From: Sinorhizobium sp. | GTDB lineage: Bacteria > Pseudomonadota > Alphaproteobacteria > Rhizobiales > Rhizobiaceae | NCBI GenBank assembly: GCA_031178305.1 | Contig: JAPSJG010000226.1 | Coordinates: forward strand, 1-6,442 | Reading direction: 5' to 3' | Length of the DNA stretch: 6,442 bases | Part shown: one piece after another, positions 1 through 6,442 of the stretch | Position numbering within the stretch: position 1 is the first letter of the stretch | Layout of the letters: every line of letters begins with the position of its first letter | Notes under the pieces: generated by a model | Told to the model about the DNA's origin: nothing | What the model saw: only the letters and a program-made list of their open reading frames with translations | The model's database searches: none | Translations under genes and position numbers: made by a program

Positions 1-51
1 CACGATCCCTTCGCGGACATCGATCTTCTCTTGCGTTTCATCGAGACTCAT
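1..51 (-). CDS. 5' end of a small gene following sufS, probably DUF59/SufT-like Fe-S assembly protein (partial)
   Basis: Only the first 17 codons are inside the window; they read MSLDETQEKIDVREGIV and run off the low-coordinate edge without a stop. The ATG at 51-49 is well supported: a full AAGGAGG Shine-Dalgarno lies 5 nt upstream, and the start is only 10 nt after the sufS stop, so it is almost certainly cotranslated in the same operon. The visible residues carry no diagnostic motif. The product call rests on context: in Rhizobiaceae suf operons the gene after sufS is commonly a DUF59 (MIP18/SufT-like) protein that helps mature Fe-S proteins, followed by a SufA-type carrier. A charged, poorly conserved N-terminus ahead of the DUF59 core would fit. 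The main alternative is a SufA/HesB-type A-type carrier. I am confident that a gene starts here and only moderately confident of its identity. Confidence 0.7.
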   Translation of the reverse strand, partial: MSLDETQEKIDVREGIV

Positions 52-56
52 ACCGG

Positions 57-64
57 CCTCCTTA
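57..64 (-). promoter_or_regulatory. Strong ribosome binding site fused to the sufS stop codon
   Basis: On the minus strand this reads TAAGGAGG. The TAA is the stop codon of sufS, and its last two bases form the start of a perfect AAGGAGG Shine-Dalgarno for the next gene, with 5 nt before that ATG. Ribosomes ending sufS therefore terminate on top of the initiation site of the next gene, which suggests translational coupling. Confidence 0.75.
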
Positions 65-1303
65 TGCGAAAAACTTGCGCGCATGTTCCAACGCGTCCGC
101 CAGTGCGTCGACCTCGGCCCTGGTATTGTAGAGCCCGAAGGACGCACGGCATGTGGAGGTGACGCCGAAGCGTTTCAAGAGCGGCTGCGCGCAATGGGTG
201 CCGGCCCGGACGGCGACGCCGGCGCGATCGATCACCATCGACACGTCATGCGAGTGAATGCCGGCGATCTCGAAGGAGAAGATGCTGCCCTTGCCGGGCG
301 CATCGCCGAAGACCCGCAGCGAGTTGATCGACGACAGGCGCTCGCGGGCATAGGCGGTGAGGTCCGCCTCATGTGCACGGATCGCGTCGCGGCCGAGCTT
401 TTCCATATAATCCAGTGCATAGCCGAGCCCGATCGCCTGAACGATCGGCGGTGTGCCGGCCTCGAAGCGGTGCGGCGGATCGTTATAGGTGACGTAATCC
501 TCTGTCACCTCCTCGATCATCTCGCCACCGCCCTGGAACGGCCGCATCTCCTTCAGCCGCTCCATCTTGCCATAGAGCACGCCGACGCCGGAGGGACCGT
601 AGAGCTTGTGACCGGTCATCACGTACCAGTCGCAATCGATGTCCTGGACGTCGACGGGCATGTGCACCGCGCCCTGGCTGCCGTCGACGAGAACGGGAAT
701 GCCGCGCTCGCGGGCCATGCGGCAAATCTCCTTGACCGGCACGACCGTGCCGAGTGCATTCGACATGTGCGTGATGGCGATGAGCTTGGTGCGCTCCGTC
801 AGGCATTTGACGAAGTCTTCGATATGGAATGCGCCCTCGTCGTCGACCGGCGCCCAGACGAGCTTCGCGCCCTGCCTTTCACGGATGAAATGCCACGGAA
901 CGATGTTCGAGTGGTGCTCCATGATCGAAAGCACGATCTCGTCACCTTCGCCGATCTTCGGCATGCCGTAGCCATGGGCGACCGTATTGATCGCCTCGGT
1001 CGAGGATTTGGTGAAGATGATGTTGTCGGCCGAAGGCGCGTTCAGGAACCTGCGAACCTTTTCGCGCGCGCCCTCATAGGCTTCCGTCGCGGCATTCGAC
1101 AGGAAGTGCAGGCCGCGATGGACATTTGCATATTCGTTGGCATAGGCATGGGCGACCGCGTCGATGACGACCTGCGGCTTCTGCGCCGATGCGCCGTTGT
1201 CGAGATAGACCAGCGGCTTGCCATAGACCGTCCTCGACAGGATCGGGAAATCCTTCCTGACATTTTCGACGTCATAGGCCGGCATCGGCGCAACATGTTC
1301 CAT
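62..1303 (-). CDS. sufS: SufS, class II cysteine desulfurase of the SUF system
   Basis: PLP-dependent enzyme that converts L-cysteine to L-alanine and holds the sulfur as a cysteine persulfide for delivery to the SufBCD scaffold in the cytoplasm. Counting from the ATG at 1303 (413 aa, a normal SufS length), the aspartate and glutamine that bind PLP are D207 and Q210 (VDGSQ), the Schiff-base lysine is K233 (TGHK), the catalytic cysteine is C371 in RAGTHCAQP, and R386 sits in the CRAS substrate-binding motif. The short loop around the cysteine and the THCAQPL context mark class II (SufS/CsdA) and exclude IscS/NifS. Start choice: an in-frame TTG at 1315 directly abuts the sufD stop but has no visible Shine-Dalgarno. 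The ATG at 1303 has a modest GGA 7 nt upstream and is preferred. A further ATG at 1285 is possible. The gene lies 12 nt after sufD. Class II desulfurases usually need SufE or SufU for full activity; none is visible here. Confidence 0.95.
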   Translation of the reverse strand: MEHVAPMPAYDVENVRKDFPILSRTVYGKPLVYLDNGASAQKPQVVIDAVAHAYANEYANVHRGLHFLSNAATEAYEGAREKVRRFLNAPSADNIIFTKSSTEAINTVAHGYGMPKIGEGDEIVLSIMEHHSNIVPWHFIRERQGAKLVWAPVDDEGAFHIEDFVKCLTERTKLIAITHMSNALGTVVPVKEICRMARERGIPVLVDGSQGAVHMPVDVQDIDCDWYVMTGHKLYGPSGVGVLYGKMERLKEMRPFQGGGEMIEEVTEDYVTYNDPPHRFEAGTPPIVQAIGLGYALDYMEKLGRDAIRAHEADLTAYARERLSSINSLRVFGDAPGKGSIFSFEIAGIHSHDVSMVIDRAGVAVRAGTHCAQPLLKRFGVTSTCRASFGLYNTRAEVDALADALEHARKFFA

Positions 1304-1315
1304 GTCTTTGTCCAA

Positions 1316-2593
1316 TCAGGCGTGTTTTTCGAGCCAGGCCGAGATCACGCCCTCGAGCGCCTCGACCAGCGCCTCGTCGTCTTCCAGTTCCTCGACGATC
1401 TCGGCGACGAAGGCGTTGACGAGCATCGCGCGCGCCTTGTTTTCGGGAATACCGCGGGAAAGCAGATAGAAAAGCTGCGTGCGATCGAAGTCGGCAACCG
1501 TTGCACCGTGGCCGCACTGAACGTCGTCCGCGAAGATTTCCAGCTCCGGCTTTGCCGAGAAATCGGCCTCGTCGGACAGGAGTAATGTGTTGCACGACAT
1601 CTTCGCGTCGGTCTTCTGGGCATCCTTTGCGACCAGAATCTTGCCCTGAAATACACCTTTTGCACGGTCGAAAACGACATTGCGGATGATCTCGGTCGAT
1701 GTCGAGTGCGGCACCTCGTGGCTGAGCGTAAAAGTCACGTCCGTATGGCTGTCGCCGCCGAGCAGGTTGATACCGCGCAGCGTCACGTCGGCGCCCTCGC
1801 CGCTCGCCTTGCCGTGAAGCTCCTGGCGCACCAGTTTGCCGCCGGCATTGATCACGAAGAGATGCAACTTGGCGTCCTTGCCGAGATCGAAACGGATCTG
1901 GCCGAGATGGGTATCGGCCGGGCCCTGCTGCTGCAGGATGATCCAGATCACGTCGGCGCCATCCGCCAGCGTCACGTCGCTCACGGACGAGACGAAGCTC
2001 GGCTCCGCACTCGTCGAGAGATGCCGCTCAATCACGGTGGCCTTGGCGCCGGCACCGAAGGAGACAGGGAAGCGCGTATGCGCTTGGCCATGGCTCTGCA
2101 CCACCTGGATTTCTACCGGGGCCTTCAGTTCGGCACCCTCGGCAACGGCAATCTCCAGGCCGCCCCGCACCAGTCCGCCATTGATCCGGCCAATTGCATC
2201 GTCCGCGCCGAGCACGGCGAGGCCGGCGGCCGCCGACCCGTCGATGAGGCTTTCGGAATAGGAACGCGCGGTGACGCCTTCCGGAATTGTCTTCAGTTCC
2301 GCCTGCCCGTTACGGACCGAAAGCACTGAAGAGCCCGGAACGATCGCATCGACCCGCTCGGAGAAGGCGGTCGAATCAGCCGCGGGCACCGAGCGCAGCA
2401 GCGTGCGCAAGTCGGTATAGTGCCAGGCTTCGACCCGCCGCGTCGGCAGGCCAGCCGTCCTCAACTCATGGACAAGCGTATCGCGAAGCGACAGCACGGC
2501 CCCGTCCCCCGGCAGATCGCCGATCTGCGCGGTATAGGCGTCGACGAGCGCCGATTCGGCTGCCGTCATCTTGATGGCCTGTTGCATATTCAT
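1316..2593 (-). CDS. sufD: SufD, scaffold subunit of the SufBCD complex
   Basis: SufD pairs with SufB and the SufC ATPase dimer to form the SufBC2D scaffold on which Fe-S clusters are assembled. At 425 aa it matches the family (about 420). An alpha-helical N-terminal part contains the conserved EAWHYTDLR segment near residue 55, a typical SufD element. The central part (roughly residues 145-350) is the beta-helix rich in G, V and I. The C-terminal part holds the conserved ADDVQCGHGATV at about 355-366, then an FYLLSRGIPENKA segment in the SufC-contacting region. H362 aligns with the histidine (E. coli H360) implicated in cluster assembly together with a SufB cysteine, and C360 precedes it. 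The ATG at 2593 has an AAGGAG 7 nt upstream (2601-2606), which supports this start; an ATG two codons later is a minor alternative. It begins 22 nt after sufC and ends with TGA just before sufS. Nothing looks truncated. Confidence 0.95.
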   Translation of the reverse strand: MNMQQAIKMTAAESALVDAYTAQIGDLPGDGAVLSLRDTLVHELRTAGLPTRRVEAWHYTDLRTLLRSVPAADSTAFSERVDAIVPGSSVLSVRNGQAELKTIPEGVTARSYSESLIDGSAAAGLAVLGADDAIGRINGGLVRGGLEIAVAEGAELKAPVEIQVVQSHGQAHTRFPVSFGAGAKATVIERHLSTSAEPSFVSSVSDVTLADGADVIWIILQQQGPADTHLGQIRFDLGKDAKLHLFVINAGGKLVRQELHGKASGEGADVTLRGINLLGGDSHTDVTFTLSHEVPHSTSTEIIRNVVFDRAKGVFQGKILVAKDAQKTDAKMSCNTLLLSDEADFSAKPELEIFADDVQCGHGATVADFDRTQLFYLLSRGIPENKARAMLVNAFVAEIVEELEDDEALVEALEGVISAWLEKHA

Positions 2594-2615
2594 TCGAACA
2601 CTCCTTCAACAGGCT

Positions 2616-3371
2616 TCAGGCCGCAGCCCCGATAATGTCCGCATAGCCATTGGCTTCGAGTTCGTGCGCCAGCGTCTTGTCGCCCGACTTGACCACCTGG
2701 CCCCTGTAGAGGACATGGACGGTGTCCGGGACGATGTAGTCGAGCAGGCGCTGATAGTGCGTGATCACGACGACGGCGCGGTCCGGCGAGCGCAGCGCGT
2801 TGACGCCGTCGGCGACCACCCTCAGCGCGTCGATGTCGAGGCCGGAGTCGGTTTCGTCGAGAACGCAAAGCTTCGGCTCGAGCAGCGCCATCTGCAGGAT
2901 TTCCGCGCGCTTCTTCTCACCACCGGAGAAGCCGACATTCAGCGGACGGCGCAGCATGTCCGGCGCGATCTTGAGATTGGCGGCGGCCTCCTTGACGCGG
3001 CGCATGAATTCCGGCGTCGTCAGCTCGTCTTCGCCGCGATACTTGCGCTGCTCGTTCATCGCTACCTTCAGGAACTGCATGGTGGCGACACCCGGAATTT
3101 CGACCGGGTACTGGAAGGCAAGGAAGATGCCCTTGGCCGCACGCTCGGACGCGTCGAGCTCCAGGATGCTTTCGCCGTTATAGAGGATATCACCCTCGGT
3201 CACTTCGTAATCTTCGCGACCCGAGAGGATATAGGAGAGCGTCGACTTGCCCGAGCCGTTCGGGCCCATGATGGCGGCAACCTCGCCGGCCTTCACGGTC
3301 AGGTCCAGGCCGCGGATGATCTCGGTGCCATCTTCGGCTATGCGTGCATGCAGGTTCTTGATTTCAAGCAT
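2616..3371 (-). CDS. sufC: SufC, ABC-type ATPase of the SufBCD complex
   Basis: Soluble ABC ATPase that dimerises inside SufBC2D and uses ATP to open the SufB-SufD interface for cluster building; it is not a transporter. The 251-aa product has every ABC motif: Walker A GPNGSGKST at residues 36-44, Q-loop Q87 in AFQYP, signature FSGGEKKR at 148-155, Walker B LCVLDE at 168-173 with catalytic E173, D-loop SGLD at 176-179 and switch histidine H205 in VITHYQR. The LDETDSGLDIDAL stretch and GFSGGEKKRAEILQ are characteristic of SufC rather than other ABC proteins. Start choice: the frame stays open to an ATG at 3431, but that would put a basic, non-conserved 20-residue tail in front and has no clear ribosome site. 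The ATG at 3371 has AAGAGG 7 nt upstream and begins with the canonical MLEIKNLHA. It follows sufB after 75 nt and precedes sufD by 22 nt. Confidence 0.96.
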   Translation of the reverse strand: MLEIKNLHARIAEDGTEIIRGLDLTVKAGEVAAIMGPNGSGKSTLSYILSGREDYEVTEGDILYNGESILELDASERAAKGIFLAFQYPVEIPGVATMQFLKVAMNEQRKYRGEDELTTPEFMRRVKEAAANLKIAPDMLRRPLNVGFSGGEKKRAEILQMALLEPKLCVLDETDSGLDIDALRVVADGVNALRSPDRAVVVITHYQRLLDYIVPDTVHVLYRGQVVKSGDKTLAHELEANGYADIIGAAA

Positions 3372-3378
3372 TGTTCGT

Positions 3379-3384
3379 CCTCTT
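3379..3384 (-). promoter_or_regulatory. Ribosome binding site that fixes the sufC start
   Basis: The minus strand reads AAGAGG, 7 nt before the ATG at 3371. Good spacing here and the lack of a comparable site before the longer in-frame ATG at 3431 select the 251-aa form of SufC. Confidence 0.6.
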
Positions 3385-3402
3385 GGGAAACGAATGGTTT
3401 TC

Positions 3403-3423
3403 GCGCGCAATTGCGATGCGCGC
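3403..3423 (-). repeat. GC-rich stem-loop between sufB and sufC
   Basis: The arms GCGCGCA and TGCGCGC are perfectly complementary over 7 bp and enclose a 7-nt loop. The structure begins 23 nt after the sufB stop and lies within the 75-nt gap before sufC. In the mRNA sense it is followed by GAAAACCA rather than a run of U, so it does not look like an intrinsic terminator. A role in mRNA stability or in setting sufB versus sufC output is an inference. Confidence 0.45.
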
Positions 3424-3446
3424 CGGTTCAATGATCAGTTCAGGCC

Positions 3447-4916
<1,470 letters not shown>

Positions 4917-4922
4917 GTCGTT

Positions 4923-4926
4923 CTCC
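4923..4926 (-). promoter_or_regulatory. Ribosome binding site that fixes the sufB start
   Basis: The minus strand reads GGAG within TTGGAGAACGAC directly before the ATG at 4916, leaving 6 nt of spacing. This favours the 489-aa SufB over the 504-aa extension, whose extra residues come from the sequence of the stem-loop at 4933-4951 and look non-coding. Confidence 0.6.
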
Positions 4927-4932
4927 AATCTC

Positions 4933-4951
4933 GCCGGATCCAAGGTCCGGC
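4933..4951 (-). repeat. Stem-loop in the sufB leader
   Basis: The arms GCCGGA and TCCGGC form a perfect 6-bp stem with a 7-nt loop, ending 6 nt before the sufB Shine-Dalgarno core. It could affect translation initiation of sufB or mRNA stability. No U-tract follows, so a terminator is unlikely. It may also be chance in GC-rich DNA. Confidence 0.35.
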
Positions 4952-5024
4952 AGCTTGTCAACTCGATGCAAACTCTGCACCGTTTATGTAATGGCTAAAA
5001 GGCGCTTTTCACCCCATTTGCCAA

Positions 5025-5049
5025 GCGGAAAATTGCTTTTCCGCAATTT
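5025..5049 (-). repeat. Two overlapping, mutually exclusive hairpins after the first desulfurase gene
   Basis: In the mRNA sense two perfect stems share sequence. The first (5049 to 5030) pairs AAATTGC with GCAATTT around a GGAAAA loop. The second (5044 to 5025) pairs GCGGAAAA with TTTTCCGC around a GCAA tetraloop, which belongs to the stable GNRA class. They cannot form together. The block starts 19 nt after the stop codon of the upstream desulfurase gene, inside the 152-nt gap before sufB. What follows is UUGGCAAAUGGGG, with no U-run, so this is not a standard intrinsic terminator. A 3'-end-stabilising or processing hairpin is the simplest reading; a switch between two folds is speculative. 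Confidence 0.5.
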
Positions 5050-5068
5050 CGTCCAACCCTTACGCGCG

Positions 5069-6235
5069 TCACGCCGCTTCACCGGTTGCGGGGCGGCGCG
5101 CCGCCACTTTCGTGAAGACTTGAGCGCAACGCTCGATCTCCGCTTGCGTCGTCCGCTCGCCGATCGAAATCCGCAATGCGCCCTGGCGAGGGTCATAGCC
5201 CATCGCCGTCAGCACATGACTCTGTCCAAGCCTGCCGGAAGAGCATGCGGAACCTGCCGAGAGCGCCACGCCTTCGAGATCGAAGGCGATCTGACCCGTC
5301 TCCGCCTTCAGCCCGGGAAGCGTGAAGAAGGTCGTATTGGCGATCCGCGGCACATCCGAGCCATGGATCACGACATCCGCCGCACCTTTGCGCATCTCCG
5401 CTTCGAGCCGATCGCGAAGGGCGGCAATGGCGGCCATCCGGCCTTCAATGTCGACAGCGGCCGCGCGAGCCGCCGCCGCAAAGCCAGCAAGCGCCGGGAC
5501 ATTCTCGGTTCCTGAACGATGGCCCTTTTCCTGGCCGCCGCCGCGGACAAGCGGCGAAGGCATCATCACTTCGCCACGTGCAATGAGCGCACCGGCACCC
5601 TTCGGGCCACCGATCTTATGTGACGATATGATAAGGAAATCCGCCCCGAGTGCCTCGATCGACAATGGCACGCGCCCCGCCGCCTGAACCGCGTCGACCA
5701 CCAGCAAGCCGCCATGCGCGCGCGCGATCGCAGCGACCTCGGCAACCGGCTGGATAATGCCTGTCTCGTTATTGGCAAGCATAACTGCCACCATAGGCAG
5801 GCCGGACTGCCGATCATGCGTTGAAAGCGATCTCTCCAGCGCAACACAGTCGATGACGCCCACCGTCGTTACCGGCACCTCAATGACGTCCTCGCGCGCA
5901 AACCGTCCGCCTTCGCGCACCGCCGGATGCTCGATCGCCGAGACATAGAGCTTGCCGATCTTGAGCGGCGTACGCCCCATGCGGAAATCCGGCGTCAGCG
6001 CCAAATTCGCCGCTTCGGTGGCGCCGCTCGTAAAGATGACAGAGGCAGGCTCCGCGCCGCAAAGCACCGCCACGTTTCGCCGGGCGCTTTCGACAAGCGC
6101 GCGGGCTACCCGCCCCTCGCCGTGAACGGACGAAGGGTTGCCGGTCAGGTCGAGCGCGGACAAAACGGCATCGCGCGCTTCGGCGAGAAGCGGTGTTGTC
6201 GCGTTCCAGTCCATGTAAATGCGCGCTTTCGACAT
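5069..6235 (-). CDS. NifS/IscS-like class I cysteine desulfurase, first gene of the suf operon
   Basis: PLP enzyme releasing sulfur from L-cysteine as an enzyme-bound persulfide, presumably for SUF cluster assembly given its place at the head of the operon. Counting from the ATG at 6235 (388 aa, normal for the family): MDWNATTPLL at the N-terminus, SGATEAANL near residues 70-78, H103 in the EHPAV motif stacking on PLP, NNETG at 155-159, D181 and Q184 binding PLP, Schiff-base K207 in SSHKIGGPKG, and catalytic C331 in LSAGSACSSG. The motif set marks class I (NifS/IscS) and separates it from the class II SufS in the same operon. In Agrobacterium this position is, as I recall, called sufS2. Start choice: the frame extends to a GTG at 6271 without a good ribosome site. 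The ATG at 6235 has AAGGA 4 nt upstream and starts at the conserved core. The last ten residues are probably a non-conserved tail. Confidence 0.92.
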   Translation of the reverse strand: MSKARIYMDWNATTPLLAEARDAVLSALDLTGNPSSVHGEGRVARALVESARRNVAVLCGAEPASVIFTSGATEAANLALTPDFRMGRTPLKIGKLYVSAIEHPAVREGGRFAREDVIEVPVTTVGVIDCVALERSLSTHDRQSGLPMVAVMLANNETGIIQPVAEVAAIARAHGGLLVVDAVQAAGRVPLSIEALGADFLIISSHKIGGPKGAGALIARGEVMMPSPLVRGGGQEKGHRSGTENVPALAGFAAAARAAAVDIEGRMAAIAALRDRLEAEMRKGAADVVIHGSDVPRIANTTFFTLPGLKAETGQIAFDLEGVALSAGSACSSGRLGQSHVLTAMGYDPRQGALRISIGERTTQAEIERCAQVFTKVAARRPATGEAA

Positions 6236-6239
6236 TGTT

Positions 6240-6244
6240 TCCTT
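6240..6244 (-). promoter_or_regulatory. Ribosome binding site of the first desulfurase gene
   Basis: AAGGA on the minus strand, 4 nt before the ATG at 6235. The spacing is slightly short, but it is the only recognisable Shine-Dalgarno in this leader and it decides for the 388-aa product over the GTG-started 400-aa form. Confidence 0.55.
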
Positions 6245-6355
6245 CGTCAAGACGAGCCGTTCGGTCCGCACAATCGATGCCGCTGCATTTTTCTTGAATT
6301 TTCCGCACCGCTTGCCTTATGAGACGAGACACATGGCGGAACACACGCACCGAAG

Positions 6356-6372
6356 TTTCGAACGGTTCTAAA
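6356..6372. promoter_or_regulatory. Irr-type iron control element (ICE motif)
   Basis: The minus strand reads TTTAGAACCGTTCGAAA. This is a 7-3-7 interrupted palindrome differing at one base from the TTTAGAA-N3-TTCTAAA form of the ICE motif bound by Irr in rhizobia. Irr is a Fur-family regulator that is active when iron or heme is low. The site spans roughly -2 to +15 relative to the start predicted from the -10 box, a position expected to give repression. Binding is inferred from the motif only. Confidence 0.7.
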
Positions 6373-6376
6373 GTAG

Positions 6377-6405
6377 GTTCTAGAAAAGCTGACTTGTTTC
6401 GTCAA
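6377..6405 (-). promoter_or_regulatory. Probable sigma-70-type promoter of the suf operon
   Basis: The minus strand has TTGACG as -35 (6405-6400), a 17-nt spacer and TAGAAC as -10 (6382-6377). The -35 matches consensus at 5 of 6 bases and the -10 at 4 of 6. The predicted transcription start is near 6370, giving a leader of about 135 nt before the first gene. Two iron-responsive operator motifs overlap this element, which supports it as the operon promoter. Confidence 0.6.
6390..6404. promoter_or_regulatory. RirA-type iron-responsive operator (IRO, TGA-N9-TCA)
   Basis: The sequence TGACTTGTTTCGTCA fits TGA-N9-TCA exactly, and the flanks extend the symmetry (minus strand CTTGAC ... GTCAG). This is the IRO motif assigned to RirA, the Rrf2-family Fe-S regulator of Rhizobiales. 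It covers the -35 hexamer, so an occupied site should block RNA polymerase. The biological logic is feedback: a cluster-loaded RirA would shut down cluster assembly when iron and clusters are sufficient. Confidence 0.65.
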
Positions 6406-6442
6406 GACAGATCGGCGCCAAGAACCATAAATTGAGCCAAAA

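Noticed and set aside
83..1585. 500-codon open frame on the plus strand opposite sufS and the end of sufD
   Set aside because: It is antisense to two strongly conserved genes, crosses their junction and is rich in H, R, D and A as expected for a GC-rich shadow frame. It shows no recognisable motif.
3372..3431. 20-residue N-terminal extension of SufC from the ATG at 3431
   Set aside because: The residues are basic and unlike SufC, the stretch covers the intercistronic hairpin, and the ATG at 3371 has a much better ribosome site.
2571..3434. 287-codon open frame on the plus strand opposite sufC
   Set aside because: It is antisense to a gene with every ABC ATPase motif intact; composition is that of a complementary-strand artefact.
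4995..5024. Internal promoter TTGGCA with CTTTTA or TTTTAG as -10
   Set aside because: The -10 candidates match only about half the consensus, so I cannot support the call from sequence alone.
5025..5044. Intrinsic terminator after the first desulfurase gene
   Set aside because: The stem is perfect but is followed by UUGGCAAAUGGGG in the mRNA sense, not a U-run, and the downstream genes belong to the same pathway.
6319..6435. 38-codon plus-strand ORF (ATG to TGA) across the promoter region
   Set aside because: It has no Shine-Dalgarno, is R/T/S rich with no motif, and overlaps the iron operators and promoter; probably non-coding.

Overview
The window looks like a chromosomal segment from a member of the Rhizobiaceae (Rhizobium, Agrobacterium or Sinorhizobium type alphaproteobacterium). 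The evidence is the GC-rich coding bias, the gene order (class I cysteine desulfurase, sufB, sufC, sufD, sufS, then a further small gene) and a promoter carrying motifs that match the two iron-responsive operators known from rhizobia. The genus is inferred from memory of this gene order, not from any search.

All genes lie on the minus strand, so transcription runs from high to low coordinates. From about 6405 to 6356 there is a compact control region: a sigma-70-like promoter, a TGA-N9-TCA site (the RirA-type iron-responsive operator) over the -35 element, and a 17-bp interrupted palindrome (the Irr-type ICE motif) over the predicted transcription start. A leader of about 135 nt follows. The genes are a NifS/IscS-like cysteine desulfurase (5069-6235), sufB (3447-4916), sufC (2616-3371), sufD (1316-2593), sufS (62-1303) and the first 17 codons of another gene (1-51), by context probably the DUF59/SufT-like gene that usually comes next in this operon.

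The operon encodes the SUF iron-sulfur cluster assembly machine. The desulfurases take sulfur from cysteine as an enzyme-bound persulfide. The SufB-SufC-SufD complex builds the nascent cluster, driven by the SufC ATPase. The downstream gene probably helps cluster maturation or transfer. No SufE, SufU or IscU gene lies inside the window. Spacing is tight at the distal end (22 nt sufC-sufD, 12 nt sufD-sufS, 10 nt sufS to the next gene). It is wider at the proximal end (152 nt before sufB, 75 nt before sufC), and both of these gaps carry stem-loop sequences.

The coding content is ordinary and well conserved, and I do not see an undescribed system. The points worth a second look are regulatory: the stacked iron operators, an apparent extra half-site, a pair of mutually exclusive hairpins upstream of sufB, and a partial echo of the operator at the first ribosome binding site. 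There is no gene-free stretch above 300 bases; the longest is 6236-6442.
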